Source: Erythrobacteraceae bacterium (GTDB lineage Bacteria > Pseudomonadota > Alphaproteobacteria > Sphingomonadales > Sphingomonadaceae). Taken from it: DNA of 64,000 nucleotides. Position 1 is the first letter of the stretch. Each line of letters starts with the position of its first letter. The position numbers and the translations under genes are program-made. The stretch spans positions 1 to 64,000 of the forward strand of contig JAIYAM010000009.1 of assembly GCA_027489065.1 (NCBI GenBank). Direction: 5' to 3'. Below, one piece after another: positions 33,494-43,139 of the stretch. The notes under the pieces were generated by a model, which worked only from the letters and a program-made list of their open reading frames with translations, was not told where the DNA came from and made no database searches.

Positions 33494-34402
33494 ATGCAGG
33501 CAGCGGACGGCAACGCGGTCGAGGTGCGTTTCGCGCTTCCCGCCCCTGCGCTCGCGCCGTTCGTGACCACCTTCTATTGCACTCTGGTGCACCGCGCGCC
33601 GGCGTCCGGGTGGATCGAGGATCACCTTCACCCCGAATGGGCCAATCTGCGCTTCCTCGCCGGGGTCCAGGCGCAGCAGGTAATCGGTCCGGGCGAGTTC
33701 CTGCGCATCCCGCAGGTCACGCTCGCCGGTCCGACCTGCCGGGCCACGCGGTTCCGCTTGGCCGAAGGTTGGGCCTGGGGTGTCGGCCTGCTCCCGGCGG
33801 GCTGGGCGGCGCTGTTCGGTGCGCAGGCCGGGGATTATGCCGACCGCTTCGTCGATGCGCTCGCCGACCCCGCCTTCGCCTCGCTCCGCCCGCTGGCGGA
33901 GGAGCTGGCCGCCACCCAAGGCGGCTTCGAGGCTGAACTTGCGGTGGTGGTGCGCCACATCGAACGGCTGCTCGAAGGGGCGGCGCCCGATCCGGCGATC
34001 ACGCGGCTCACCGCCGAACTGGTCGACCCGGACCTCGCCACCGTCGCCGATCTCGCGGAGCGCATGGGGATGACGGTGCGTTCGCTGGAGCGGCTCGCCC
34101 GCCGCGCCTTCGGCTTTCCGCCCAAGCTGCTGATCCGCCGCCAGCGGTTCCTGCGCAGCCTCTCGCAATACATGCTCGATCCCTCGCTGCGTTGGCTCGG
34201 CACGCTCGACTGGCAATATCACGACCAGTCCCACTTCGTTCGCGACTTCAAGCGGTTCATGGGGATGAGCCCGTCGGCCTATGCGAAGCTCGACAAGCCG
34301 CTGCTGACCGCTGCGGCGCGGGCGCGGATGAAGGCGGTGGGGCAGGCGATGCAGGGGCTGCACCGCCCCGCCGGCGATATTCCCGTCAGCTCGGCGGCCT
34401 GA
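33494..34402 (+). CDS. AraC-family regulator, copy 2
   Basis: A 302-residue paralogue of the regulator at 31561. The N-terminal domain reads DHLHPEWANLRFLAG and WAWGVGLLPAGWAALFGAQ; the HTH region reads DLAERMGMTVRSLERLARRA, RRQRFLRSLSQYML, and SHFVRDFKRFMGMSPSAYAK. The two share the HPEWAN, WGVG-LP-GWA and YHDQ segments, so they are duplicates. It is 104 bases from the divergent CsgG/SH3 gene start, so the two could share a control region, and a short GC hairpin follows its stop. pheS begins 80 bases later, unrelated in function. Confidence 0.88.
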   Translation: MQAADGNAVEVRFALPAPALAPFVTTFYCTLVHRAPASGWIEDHLHPEWANLRFLAGVQAQQVIGPGEFLRIPQVTLAGPTCRATRFRLAEGWAWGVGLLPAGWAALFGAQAGDYADRFVDALADPAFASLRPLAEELAATQGGFEAELAVVVRHIERLLEGAAPDPAITRLTAELVDPDLATVADLAERMGMTVRSLERLARRAFGFPPKLLIRRQRFLRSLSQYMLDPSLRWLGTLDWQYHDQSHFVRDFKRFMGMSPSAYAKLDKPLLTAAARARMKAVGQAMQGLHRPAGDIPVSSAA

Positions 34403-34482
34403 GCGGCCACAGCCGCTTTGCAATCCCTGCGTTTTGCCGCTAGCGGGCGGCGGCGAAATCCCGCGGGAACAACAGCACGATC

Positions 34483-35583
34483 ATGACCGATATCACATCC
34501 CAGACCGAGGCCGCGCTGGCCGCCATCGCGGCGGCGACGAGCCTCGACGCGCTCGAGGCGGAGCGGCTCGAAGCGCTCGGCAAGAAGGGCTGGGTGAGCC
34601 TTGCCCTCAAGACGCTGGGCGGCATGAGCCCAGAAGAGCGCACAGCCGCCGCGCCCGCGATCCAGTCCGCCCGCGCCGCAATCGCCGATGCGCTCGAAGC
34701 GAAGAAGGCAGCGCTCGAAGCCGCCGCGCTCGAAGAGCAGCTGGCGCGCGAGACGATCGACCTTACGCTCCCCGCAGTCGCCGCGCCCAAGGGTTCGGTG
34801 CACCCTGTCAGCCAGGTGATGGACGAACTCGCCGAGATTTTCGCCGACCTCGGCTTCGCGGTCGCCACCGGCCCCGAGATCGAGGACGACTGGCACAACT
34901 TCACCGCGCTCAACATGGACGAGACCCACCCGGCGCGGGCGATGCACGACACGTTCTATTTCCCCGACAAGAGCGCTGACGGGAAAGACATTCTGCTGCG
35001 CACCCACACCTCGCCCGTCCAGATCAGGTCGATGCTGGAGCAGGGCGCGCCGATCCGCATCATCGCGCCGGGCCGCGTGTATCGCTCGGACAGCGATGCG
35101 ACGCACACCCCGATGTTCCATCAGGTCGAGGGTCTGGTGATCGACAAGGACATTCACCTCGGCCACCTCAAGTGGACGCTGGAGACCTTCTTCAAGGCCT
35201 TCTTCGAGCGCGAGGACATCGTCCTGCGCCTGCGCCCGTCCTACTTCCCCTTCACCGAGCCGAGCGTCGAGGTCGATGTCGGCTATTCCACCGAGGGCGG
35301 CCGCAGGGTCGTCGGCGGGCACGGCGATGCGCCGGGCCATGCCTGGATGGAGATCGGTGGCAGCGGGATGGTCAACGCCCGCGTGCTGGAATTCGCCGGG
35401 CTCGAACCCGGCGAGTGGCAGGGCTTCGCGTTCGGCCTTGGCATCGACCGCATCGCCATGCTCAAATACGGGATGAACGACCTGCGCGCCTTCTTCGACG
35501 GCGATCCGCGCTGGCTGGCCCATTACGGCTTCTCGCCCTTCGACCAGCCGACCCTCTCCGCCGGCGTGGGAGCGAAGGCATGA
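34483..35583 (+). CDS. pheS: Phenylalanyl-tRNA synthetase alpha subunit
   Basis: PheS is the catalytic subunit of the alpha2beta2 enzyme that charges tRNA-Phe. The 366-residue protein has an N-terminal coiled coil ([20 protein letters not shown]), the class II core with [19 protein letters not shown] motifs, [28 protein letters not shown], and the C-terminal [19 protein letters not shown]. Length is normal. It overlaps pheT by four bases (ATGA), so the subunits are coupled. Confidence 0.97.
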   Translation: MTDITSQTEAALAAIAAATSLDALEAERLEALGKKGWVSLALKTLGGMSPEERTAAAPAIQSARAAIADALEAKKAALEAAALEEQLARETIDLTLPAVAAPKGSVHPVSQVMDELAEIFADLGFAVATGPEIEDDWHNFTALNMDETHPARAMHDTFYFPDKSADGKDILLRTHTSPVQIRSMLEQGAPIRIIAPGRVYRSDSDATHTPMFHQVEGLVIDKDIHLGHLKWTLETFFKAFFEREDIVLRLRPSYFPFTEPSVEVDVGYSTEGGRRVVGGHGDAPGHAWMEIGGSGMVNARVLEFAGLEPGEWQGFAFGLGIDRIAMLKYGMNDLRAFFDGDPRWLAHYGFSPFDQPTLSAGVGAKA

Positions 35584-37967
35584 AGTTCGCGCTGACCTGG
35601 CTCAAGGATCACCTCGAGACCACCGCCACCGTCGCCGAGATCTGCGATGCACTCAACGCCATCGGCCTCGAGGTCGAGGGGGTAGAGGACCCGGCCGAGA
35701 AGCTTGCCGGCTTCCGCGTCGCGCATGTGCTGACCGCCGCCCGCCACCCCGATGCCGACAAGCTGCAGGTGCTGACCGTCGACACCGGTGAGGGCGAGCC
35801 GCTGCAGGTCGTCTGCGGCGCGCCCAATGCGCGTGCGGGCATGAAGGGCGTGCTCGGGCTTCCCGGCGCGGTCGTGCCCGCCAACGGCATGGTGCTTCGC
35901 AAGAGCGCGATCCGCGGCGTCGAGAGCAACGGCATGATGTGCTCGGTCCGCGAGTTGGAGCTGGGCGAGGATCACGACGGGATCATCGAACTGCCCGATG
36001 ACGCGCCGGTGGGCACGAGCTTTGCCGACTACCACGGCGCCGACCCGGTGATCGAGGTTGCCGTGACCCCCAACCGTCCGGACTGCATGGGCGTCCACGG
36101 CATTGCCCGTGATCTGGCGGCCAAGGGGCTGGGGACGCTCAAGCCGATTGCCATGCCCGCGTTCACCGCGAGCGGCGCGTGCCCGGTCGAAATCCGCACC
36201 GACGATGCCGAGGGCTGCCCGGCCTTCTATGGCCGCGTCATCACAGGCGTGACAAACGGCCCCTCGCCCGAGTGGCTCCAGCAGCGGCTCAAGAGCGCGG
36301 GCCAGCGCCCGATCTCGCTGCTGGTCGACCTGACGAACTATCTGATGCTCGGCTTCGGGCGTCCGGCACACGTCTATGACCGCGCGAAGCTTTCGGGCGC
36401 GGTGGTGGCGCGGCGCGCGAAGGACGGCGAGCAGGTGCTGGCGCTCAACGAGAAGACCTACACGCTCGATCCCGAGATGGTGGTGATCGCCGACGAGAGC
36501 CAAGTCCACGACATCGCCGGGATCATGGGCGGCGAGCATTCGGGCGTCAGCGAGACGACCACCGACGTTCTGCTCGAGATCGCCTATTTCGACCCTGCCC
36601 GCATCGGCGCGACCGGGCGCAAGCTGGGCCTCTCGTCCGACGCGCGCACCCGCTTCGAGCGTGGGGTCGATCCGGAGTTTCTCGATCAGGGCCTCGATCT
36701 GCTCACCGGCCTGATCGTGGAGCTGGCTGGCGGCACCCCGAGCGACATCGTGCGTGCCGGTTCGCCGCCGTCGGACGCGAAGGTGATCGCCTTCGACCCC
36801 GGCCTGACCACCCGCCTCGGCGGTGTGGAAGTGGCCGAGGCCGAGCAGAAGCGCATCCTCGAGAGTCTCGGCTTCGCGGTCGGCGCCGATTGGCAGGTCA
36901 CCTGCCCCCTGCGCCGCCACGACATCGAAGGCCCGGCCGATCTGGTCGAGGAAGTCGTGCGCATCCACGGGCTCGACAAGGTCGCGAGCGTCGCGCTCCC
37001 CCGCGTCGAGGGCGTCGCCCGCCCGACCGCCACGCCGCAGCAGAAGCTGGAGCGGGGCCTCCGCCGTGCCGCCGCTGCGAGCGGCCTCAACGAGGCGGTG
37101 ACATGGTCCTTCCTCCCGACATGGGCGGCGGAACATTTCGCGTCGGATCAGCCGCTGTGGGTGCTCGCCAACCCGATCAGCGAGGACATGAAGGCGATGC
37201 GTCCCTCGCTTCTGCCGGGTCTGCTGATGGCGGCCAAGCGCAACGCGGACCGGGGCGCGGCGGCCTCGCGGCTGTTCGAGATCGGGCGGCGCTATTTCCG
37301 AGCTTCGGATGGTCTCAGCGACGAGAAGCCGACGCTCGGCATCGTGCTTGCCGGCGAGAAGACGCCGCGCGGGTGGCAGAGTGGCAAAGCCAAGGCTTTC
37401 GACGCGTATGACGCCAAGGCGCTGGCGCTTCAGCTGCTTGAGGCGGCGGGCGCTCCGGTTGCCAACCTGATGGTGATGGGTGAGGCGGGCGCACAGTTCC
37501 ACCCCGGCCAGTCCGCCACCCTGCGGCTTGGCCCCAAGACCGTGCTCGCGCGCTTCGGTATGGTGCATCCGGCAACGCTCAAGGCCTTCGACGTCGACGG
37601 GCCGATCGCGGCGGTGGAGCTGTTCCTTGACGCCATTCCGGCGAAGAAGGGTGCCGCCTTCGCTCGCCCCGGCTTCACGCCGCCGGCGCTTCAGGCGGTG
37701 ACCCGCGACTTCGCCTTCCTCGTGCCGCAGAGCCTCGCCGCGGGCGACCTCGTGCGCGCCGTGCAAGGGGCGGACAAGACCGCGATCACCGCCGTGCGCG
37801 TGTTCGACGTCTTCGCCGGGCAGGGCGTGCCGGAAGGCAAGGTCTCGATCGCACTCGAGGTCACGCTCCAGCCGGGCGAGGCCAGCTTCAAGGATGCCGA
37901 ATTGAAGGCGATTGCCGAGAAGGTGGTGGCGGCCGCCGCCAAGCTCGGCGGGGAGTTGCGCGGATGA
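35580..37967 (+). CDS. pheT: Phenylalanyl-tRNA synthetase beta subunit
   Basis: PheT carries editing and tRNA contact. The 795-residue protein starts [20 protein letters not shown] with an EMAP-like tRNA-binding domain ([20 protein letters not shown]), then B3/B4 editing ([39 protein letters not shown]), B5, and the class II-like core, ending in the FDX-ACB domain ([20 protein letters not shown]). The ATG at 35580 overlaps the pheS stop; earlier in-frame codons lie within pheS. The last four bases overlap the next gene, an SDR, which is therefore translated in the same operon. Confidence 0.97.
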   Translation: MKFALTWLKDHLETTATVAEICDALNAIGLEVEGVEDPAEKLAGFRVAHVLTAARHPDADKLQVLTVDTGEGEPLQVVCGAPNARAGMKGVLGLPGAVVPANGMVLRKSAIRGVESNGMMCSVRELELGEDHDGIIELPDDAPVGTSFADYHGADPVIEVAVTPNRPDCMGVHGIARDLAAKGLGTLKPIAMPAFTASGACPVEIRTDDAEGCPAFYGRVITGVTNGPSPEWLQQRLKSAGQRPISLLVDLTNYLMLGFGRPAHVYDRAKLSGAVVARRAKDGEQVLALNEKTYTLDPEMVVIADESQVHDIAGIMGGEHSGVSETTTDVLLEIAYFDPARIGATGRKLGLSSDARTRFERGVDPEFLDQGLDLLTGLIVELAGGTPSDIVRAGSPPSDAKVIAFDPGLTTRLGGVEVAEAEQKRILESLGFAVGADWQVTCPLRRHDIEGPADLVEEVVRIHGLDKVASVALPRVEGVARPTATPQQKLERGLRRAAAASGLNEAVTWSFLPTWAAEHFASDQPLWVLANPISEDMKAMRPSLLPGLLMAAKRNADRGAAASRLFEIGRRYFRASDGLSDEKPTLGIVLAGEKTPRGWQSGKAKAFDAYDAKALALQLLEAAGAPVANLMVMGEAGAQFHPGQSATLRLGPKTVLARFGMVHPATLKAFDVDGPIAAVELFLDAIPAKKGAAFARPGFTPPALQAVTRDFAFLVPQSLAAGDLVRAVQGADKTAITAVRVFDVFAGQGVPEGKVSIALEVTLQPGEASFKDAELKAIAEKVVAAAAKLGGELRG

Positions 37968-38707
37968 AAACTGCCTTTGTCACCGGTGCCACCGCCGGGA
38001 TCGGCCTCGCCACGGTGCGCACGCTGGTCGCAAACGGCTGGCGCTGTGTCGCGACCGGGCGGCGGCAGGAGCGGCTCGACGCGCTGGTCACGGAGCTGGG
38101 CGCGGACAAGGTCCACACCGCTTGCTTCGACGTCCGCGACACGCCTGCGCTCGATGCCGCGCTCGCCAGCCTGCCCGAGGGCTTTCGCGACATCGACCTG
38201 CTGGTGAACAACGCTGGCCTCGCGCAGGGGCTGTCGCCTGCGCAGAACGCCAATCTCGACGACTGGCAGACGATGATCGACACCAATGTCACCGCGATGG
38301 TGGTGCTGACCCGCAAGCTGCTTCCGGGCCTGATCGCGCGCAAGGGCGCGATCATCGCCATCGGTTCGGTCGCGGGGAGCTACCTCTATCCGGGCGGCAA
38401 CGTCTATGCGGGGTCCAAGGCCTTCGTGAACCACTTCACGCTCGCCCTGCGCGCCGACCTTCACGGCACCGGCGTGCGCGTGACGAGCATCGAGCCCGGC
38501 ATGGTCGAGACGGAGTTCACCGTGGTGCGCACCGGCAGCCAGCAGGCCTCGGACGATCTCTATCGGGGCGTCAATCCGATGACCGGACAGGACATCGCCG
38601 ACACGATCCTGTGGATCGCGACTCTGCCGCCGCATCTCAACATCAACCGGATCGAGCTGATGCCGGTCAACCAGGACTTCGCCGGCTTCCGCGTCGCGCG
38701 GGACTGA
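37964..38707 (+). CDS. SDR family oxidoreductase (YdfG-like)
   Basis: A 247-residue short-chain dehydrogenase with the cofactor motif TGATAGIG, NNAGLAQG and the catalytic YAGSKAF (Tyr-x-x-x-Lys). The C-terminal VNRIELMPVNQDFAG-like segment and length fit the YdfG/3-hydroxy-acid dehydrogenase group, which reduces malonic semialdehyde or oxidises L-allo-threonine/serine with NADP. The exact substrate is an inference. Its start overlaps the pheT stop by four bases. Confidence 0.88.
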   Translation: MKTAFVTGATAGIGLATVRTLVANGWRCVATGRRQERLDALVTELGADKVHTACFDVRDTPALDAALASLPEGFRDIDLLVNNAGLAQGLSPAQNANLDDWQTMIDTNVTAMVVLTRKLLPGLIARKGAIIAIGSVAGSYLYPGGNVYAGSKAFVNHFTLALRADLHGTGVRVTSIEPGMVETEFTVVRTGSQQASDDLYRGVNPMTGQDIADTILWIATLPPHLNINRIELMPVNQDFAGFRVARD

Positions 38708-38739
38708 CAGGCGGCGGAGGCCCCGCGCCCCGCAGTGCC

Positions 38740-39435
38740 TCAATAGCCCCAGTCGTTGCTCTTGGGGGTGTCGGCGCCCCAACCGCCGGCTTTGCTGGGC
38801 GGACGGGTGCTCGCGGTGCTGTTGCTCCTCGGCGTGTTGGCGCCCCAGCCGCCGGCCTGTGCGCTGCTGCTGTAGCGCCGCTGCTCCTGCTCCATGCGGG
38901 AGAACAACGCGGCGTTCTCGTTGGCTTCGGCGATGTGCTCCTTCATGCCGGGCATGGTGTTGGCCATCGCCTCGCCCGCGGGATTGAGCGCCATCATGTT
39001 GAAGGGCCGCTTCTCGATCGCGGCATCGACGTGCTCCTGCGCAACCTTGTTCATCAGCGCCACGACGATCGGTTGCGATTGCATGGCCTTGGTCACCCGC
39101 TCGGCCTTCGGCCCGACCGGAGGCTCGACCGTGGTCGAAACCGACGAGCCTTCGCCATCGGGCTCGACCTTGGTGACGAAACGCATCAGCTCGCGGCCCT
39201 GCGCGTCGATCAGCGAGGTGACAACGGTTTCCTTGTCGGGCTTGCTCACCCGGCTACCCTTGACGTAGCTCCCGAGCACGTGGACCGGGACATAGGCGTT
39301 GCTCAACGAGGTGCGCACCTCGGCAGGCGAAACGTCGTAGTGCTCCGCGCTCGAACTCAAGCCGAGCCAAGCTATGCCGCCCACCGGCACTGCGGCCAAC
39401 ATGCCGATCCGGACGAGTAGAAAAGTCTGATCCAT
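38740..39435 (-). CDS. Membrane-anchored protein with Gly-Trp-Gly repeats, function unknown
   Basis: A 231-residue protein with one N-terminal membrane segment (FLLVRIGMLAAVPVGGIAWLG). The middle part has PVHVLGSYVKGSRV and TVVTSLIDAQGRELMRFVTK. The last ~40 residues contain two copies of an AGGWGA-TP-SN unit, AGGWGANTPRSN and AGGWGADTPKSN, ending WGY. I do not recognise the family. The start MDQTFLLVRIGML at 39435 is in a clear start region, and longer readings upstream are shadow. It is divergent from prfC, with 138 bases between. Confidence 0.7.
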   Translation of the reverse strand: MDQTFLLVRIGMLAAVPVGGIAWLGLSSSAEHYDVSPAEVRTSLSNAYVPVHVLGSYVKGSRVSKPDKETVVTSLIDAQGRELMRFVTKVEPDGEGSSVSTTVEPPVGPKAERVTKAMQSQPIVVALMNKVAQEHVDAAIEKRPFNMMALNPAGEAMANTMPGMKEHIAEANENAALFSRMEQEQRRYSSSAQAGGWGANTPRSNSTASTRPPSKAGGWGADTPKSNDWGY

Positions 39436-39573
39436 TGCCACCGCTCCCCGCTGCGAAATATCGCGGCAGGGAGCGTGACTCAAAGAGCTTACCCGAGAGT
39501 AAACGCCCGCAAAGGCGCAGGAAATCGGCTTGCCATGGACGCTCTGTGCAAACCCCGCTAAGCGCGCGGGCCC

Positions 39574-41106
39574 ATGACAACTTCCCTCGCACAGACCCGC
39601 CGGACCTTCGCGATCATCTCGCACCCTGACGCCGGGAAAACCACGCTCACCGAAAAGCTGCTGCTGCAAGGCGGCGCGATCCACTTGGCGGGCGAGGTCA
39701 AGGCGCGGGGGCAGGCGCGGCGGGCGCGGTCTGACTGGATGAAGATCGAGCAGCAGCGCGGGATATCGGTCACGTCGAGCGTGATGACCTTCCAGAAGGA
39801 CGGGATCGTCTTCAACCTGCTCGACACGCCGGGCCACGAGGATTTCTCGGAGGACACCTACCGGACGCTGACTGCAGTAGATTCGGCGGTGATGGTGATC
39901 GACGCCGCCAAGGGCATCGAGCCGCAGACCCGCAAGCTGTTCGAGGTGTGCCGCCTGCGGTCCGTCCCGATCATCACCTTCGTCAACAAGGTCGACCGCG
40001 AGGGCCGCGATCCCTTCGAGACGCTGGACGAAGTCGCCGACATGCTCGCGCTCGACGTCAGCCCGCAGATGTGGCCGATCGGGATGGGCGGGGAGTTCGA
40101 GGGCATCCTCGACTTCGCCACTGAAACCGTCAGCCGCCCCGAAGGTCCGAGCCGCGAGTTCCTCGGCACGCGCGATAAGGCAGCTATCCCCGAACGCTTC
40201 GCCGACGAGATCGAGCTGGCACGCGGCGGCTATCCCGAGTTCGACCTCGATGCCTTCCGTCACGGCGATCTGACGCCGGTCTATTTCGGGTCGGCGCTCA
40301 AGAATTTCGGCGTCACCGAGCTGATCGACGCCATCGCCCGCTATGCCCCGCCGCCGCGGCCCCAGCCCGCGGGCGAGGAGCAGATCGACCCCTCGCGCGA
40401 CGAGGTGACCGGCTTCATCTTCAAGGTGCAGGCCAACATGGACCCCAACCACCGCGACCGCATCGCCTTCATGCGGCAGGTTTCGGGAACCTTCAAACGC
40501 GGCATGAAGCTGACGCCCTCAGGGCTGGGCAAGCCGATCGCGGTGCATTCCCCGATCCTGTTCTTCGCGCAGGACCGCGAGCTGGCCGACACAGCCGAGG
40601 CGGGCGACATCATCGGCATCCCGAACCACGGCACGCTGCGGGTGGGCGACACGCTGTCCGAGCGCAATCAGGTGCGCTTCACCGGCCTGCCCAACTTCGC
40701 GCCGGAAATCCTGCGCCGCGTGCAGTTGCGCGATCCGACCAAGACCAAGCAACTGCGCAAGGCGCTCGACGACCTTTCGGAAGAGGGCGTGATCCAGGTG
40801 TTCTACCCGGACATCGGCTCGGCCCACATCGTCGGGGTGGTCGGCCAGCTTCAGCTCGAAGTGCTGATCAGCCGGCTGGAGGCGGAGTACAAGGTCGAAG
40901 CCGTGCTCGAACCCTCGCCCTTCGCCACCGCGCGCTGGATCAAGGGTGACGACAAGGCGCTCGAGGAATTCGCCGGCTTCAACCGCGCCAACCTCGCCCG
41001 CGACCGGGATGGAGATTACGTCTTCATGGCCAAGAGCCCGTGGGACGTGAGCTACCAGGTCGAGAAGAATCCGCAGCTCACCTTCTCGGCCACGAAGGAA
41101 CGGTAG
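39574..41106 (+). CDS. prfC: Peptide chain release factor 3
   Basis: RF3 is a GTPase that removes RF1/RF2 from the ribosome after release. The 510-residue protein has the G1 loop SHPDAGKTTLTEKLL, G2 segment QQRGISVTSSVMTF, G3 DTPGHEDF and G4 FVNKVDRE, and the C-terminal EF-G-like domain (FAGFNRANLARDRDGDYVF). Length is normal. With prfA and prmC at the window start it completes a release-factor set. The downstream hydrolase gene is 38 bases away. Confidence 0.96.
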   Translation: MTTSLAQTRRTFAIISHPDAGKTTLTEKLLLQGGAIHLAGEVKARGQARRARSDWMKIEQQRGISVTSSVMTFQKDGIVFNLLDTPGHEDFSEDTYRTLTAVDSAVMVIDAAKGIEPQTRKLFEVCRLRSVPIITFVNKVDREGRDPFETLDEVADMLALDVSPQMWPIGMGGEFEGILDFATETVSRPEGPSREFLGTRDKAAIPERFADEIELARGGYPEFDLDAFRHGDLTPVYFGSALKNFGVTELIDAIARYAPPPRPQPAGEEQIDPSRDEVTGFIFKVQANMDPNHRDRIAFMRQVSGTFKRGMKLTPSGLGKPIAVHSPILFFAQDRELADTAEAGDIIGIPNHGTLRVGDTLSERNQVRFTGLPNFAPEILRRVQLRDPTKTKQLRKALDDLSEEGVIQVFYPDIGSAHIVGVVGQLQLEVLISRLEAEYKVEAVLEPSPFATARWIKGDDKALEEFAGFNRANLARDRDGDYVFMAKSPWDVSYQVEKNPQLTFSATKER

Positions 41107-41144
41107 TCTTGCGGCAGGCCGGGGTTCGCGGCATGGCTGGGCCT

Positions 41145-42014
41145 ATGCACGATACCGGTCCGACCTCGCAAAGCTTCATCTCCCAGCGCCTCAAGCTCAA
41201 TTATGTCGATTGGGGCGGGCGCGGGAAGCCGCCGCTGGTGCTGGTGCACGGCGGGCGCGATCATGCCCGCAGCTGGGACTGGACCGCCGAGGCCCTGCGC
41301 GAGGATTATCACGTCATCGCCATGGACCACCGCGGGCACGGGGACAGCGACTGGGTGTCGGACGGGGTCTATTCCGCCGCCGACATGGTCTATGATCTGG
41401 CGCAGCTGATCCACCAGCTTGGCGTCGGCCCGGTGCGGATGGTGGCCCATTCGATGGGCGGGAATGTCGCGCTGCGCTATGCGGGCGCTTTCCCCGACAT
41501 GGTCACAAAGCTGGTCGCGATCGAGGGCCTCGGCCCCTCGCCTGAATGGCGTGAGAAGCAGCGCGCCGTGCCTTACCCGGAGCGGCTCGCCGAGTGGATC
41601 GAGAAGAAGCGCAAGGCTGCCGGGCGCTCGCCCCGGAAGTACGAGAGCATCGAGGCCGCCTTCGCGCGGATGATCGAGGAGAACGCCTACCTCACTGAGG
41701 AGCAGGCGCGGCATCTCACCGTCCACGGCGTCAACCGCAATGAGGACGGCACCTATAGCTGGAAGTTCGATCCCCACCTCAATGTCTGGCCGGTCGAGGA
41801 TATCGGCGACGAGTTCGTCGAGGCGCTGTGGGGTGCGATCACCTGCCCGACGCTGCTGCTCTACGGGGCGGACTCCTGGGCGTCGAACCCGGCCAAGGAC
41901 GGGCGGATCGCGCATTTCAGGACGGCCGAAGTCATTGAGTTCGAGAAGGCCGGCCACTGGCTCCACCACGACCAGTTCGACCGCTTCATCGCCACCTTGC
42001 GCGATTTCCTGTAG
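41145..42014 (+). CDS. Alpha/beta hydrolase
   Basis: A 289-residue alpha/beta hydrolase: oxyanion region LVHGGRDHARSWDWTAEAL, nucleophile elbow AHSMGGNVALRYAG, and the catalytic His in KAGHWLHHDQFDR. The ATG at 41145 gives MHDTGPTSQSFISQRLKLNY, the conserved start; ATG 41133 would add four residues. Substrate is unknown; epoxide hydrolase or haloalkane dehalogenase-like reactions are possible but not shown. It is followed 23 bases later by a PNPOx-like gene, so the two may be co-transcribed. Confidence 0.88.
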   Translation: MHDTGPTSQSFISQRLKLNYVDWGGRGKPPLVLVHGGRDHARSWDWTAEALREDYHVIAMDHRGHGDSDWVSDGVYSAADMVYDLAQLIHQLGVGPVRMVAHSMGGNVALRYAGAFPDMVTKLVAIEGLGPSPEWREKQRAVPYPERLAEWIEKKRKAAGRSPRKYESIEAAFARMIEENAYLTEEQARHLTVHGVNRNEDGTYSWKFDPHLNVWPVEDIGDEFVEALWGAITCPTLLLYGADSWASNPAKDGRIAHFRTAEVIEFEKAGHWLHHDQFDRFIATLRDFL

Positions 42015-42037
42015 GGGCCGGAAAAGGGGGACATGAC

Positions 42038-42607
42038 ATGGCGGACTTCTTCGATGAACTGAACGAGAAGCACATCGCCATGATCGCCGCCCAGCCGGTG
42101 TTTTTCGTCGCGACGGCAGCGGCAGAGGGGCGGATCAACCTCAGCCCCAAGGGCTATGACGCCTTCAGGGTGCTCTCGCCCACCCGCGTGGCCTATCTCG
42201 ACCTCGGCGGTTCGGGCAACGAGACCCACGCGCATCTGGCGGCAGAGCAGGCCGACGCGGGGCGGATCACGGTGATGTTCTGCAACTTCCAGCAGCCCGC
42301 GCTGATCCTGAGGATCTACGGCCGCGGCCGCGCCGTTCTGCCGCAGGACAAGGGGTGGGAGGAACTCGCCTCGCATTTCACGCTGTTGCCGGGCACACGC
42401 CAGATCTTCGACATCGCGGTCGAGAGCGTGCAATCGTCCTGCGGCTGGGGCGTCCCCTTCATGACACTGGAAGGCGAACGCGAGACCTTGAAGAAGGCGC
42501 ATCGCCAGGCCGATTCGGCAGCCTGGGAAGACAAGATGGCCAAGCGCACCCGCAGCATCGACGGCCTGCCGACCCGCGCCACCGACCGCTACATTGTTGG
42601 TGATTGA
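42038..42607 (+). CDS. Pyridoxamine 5'-phosphate oxidase family protein
   Basis: A 189-residue protein of the FMN-binding split-barrel group: QPVFFVATAAAEGRINLSPK, YLDLGGSGNETHAHL and WGVPFMTLEGERETLKKA. The barrel is smaller than PdxH and lacks its C-terminal PLP part, so it is probably another flavin oxidase or heme-binding member, not pyridoxine synthesis. It begins 23 bases after the hydrolase gene. The downstream gap carries the sigma-54 promoter of glnK. Confidence 0.85.
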   Translation: MADFFDELNEKHIAMIAAQPVFFVATAAAEGRINLSPKGYDAFRVLSPTRVAYLDLGGSGNETHAHLAAEQADAGRITVMFCNFQQPALILRIYGRGRAVLPQDKGWEELASHFTLLPGTRQIFDIAVESVQSSCGWGVPFMTLEGERETLKKAHRQADSAAWEDKMAKRTRSIDGLPTRATDRYIVGD

Positions 42608-42617
42608 CGCCAGCCTA

Positions 42618-43126
<509 letters not shown>

Positions 43127-43139
43127 GGGGACCCAATCG

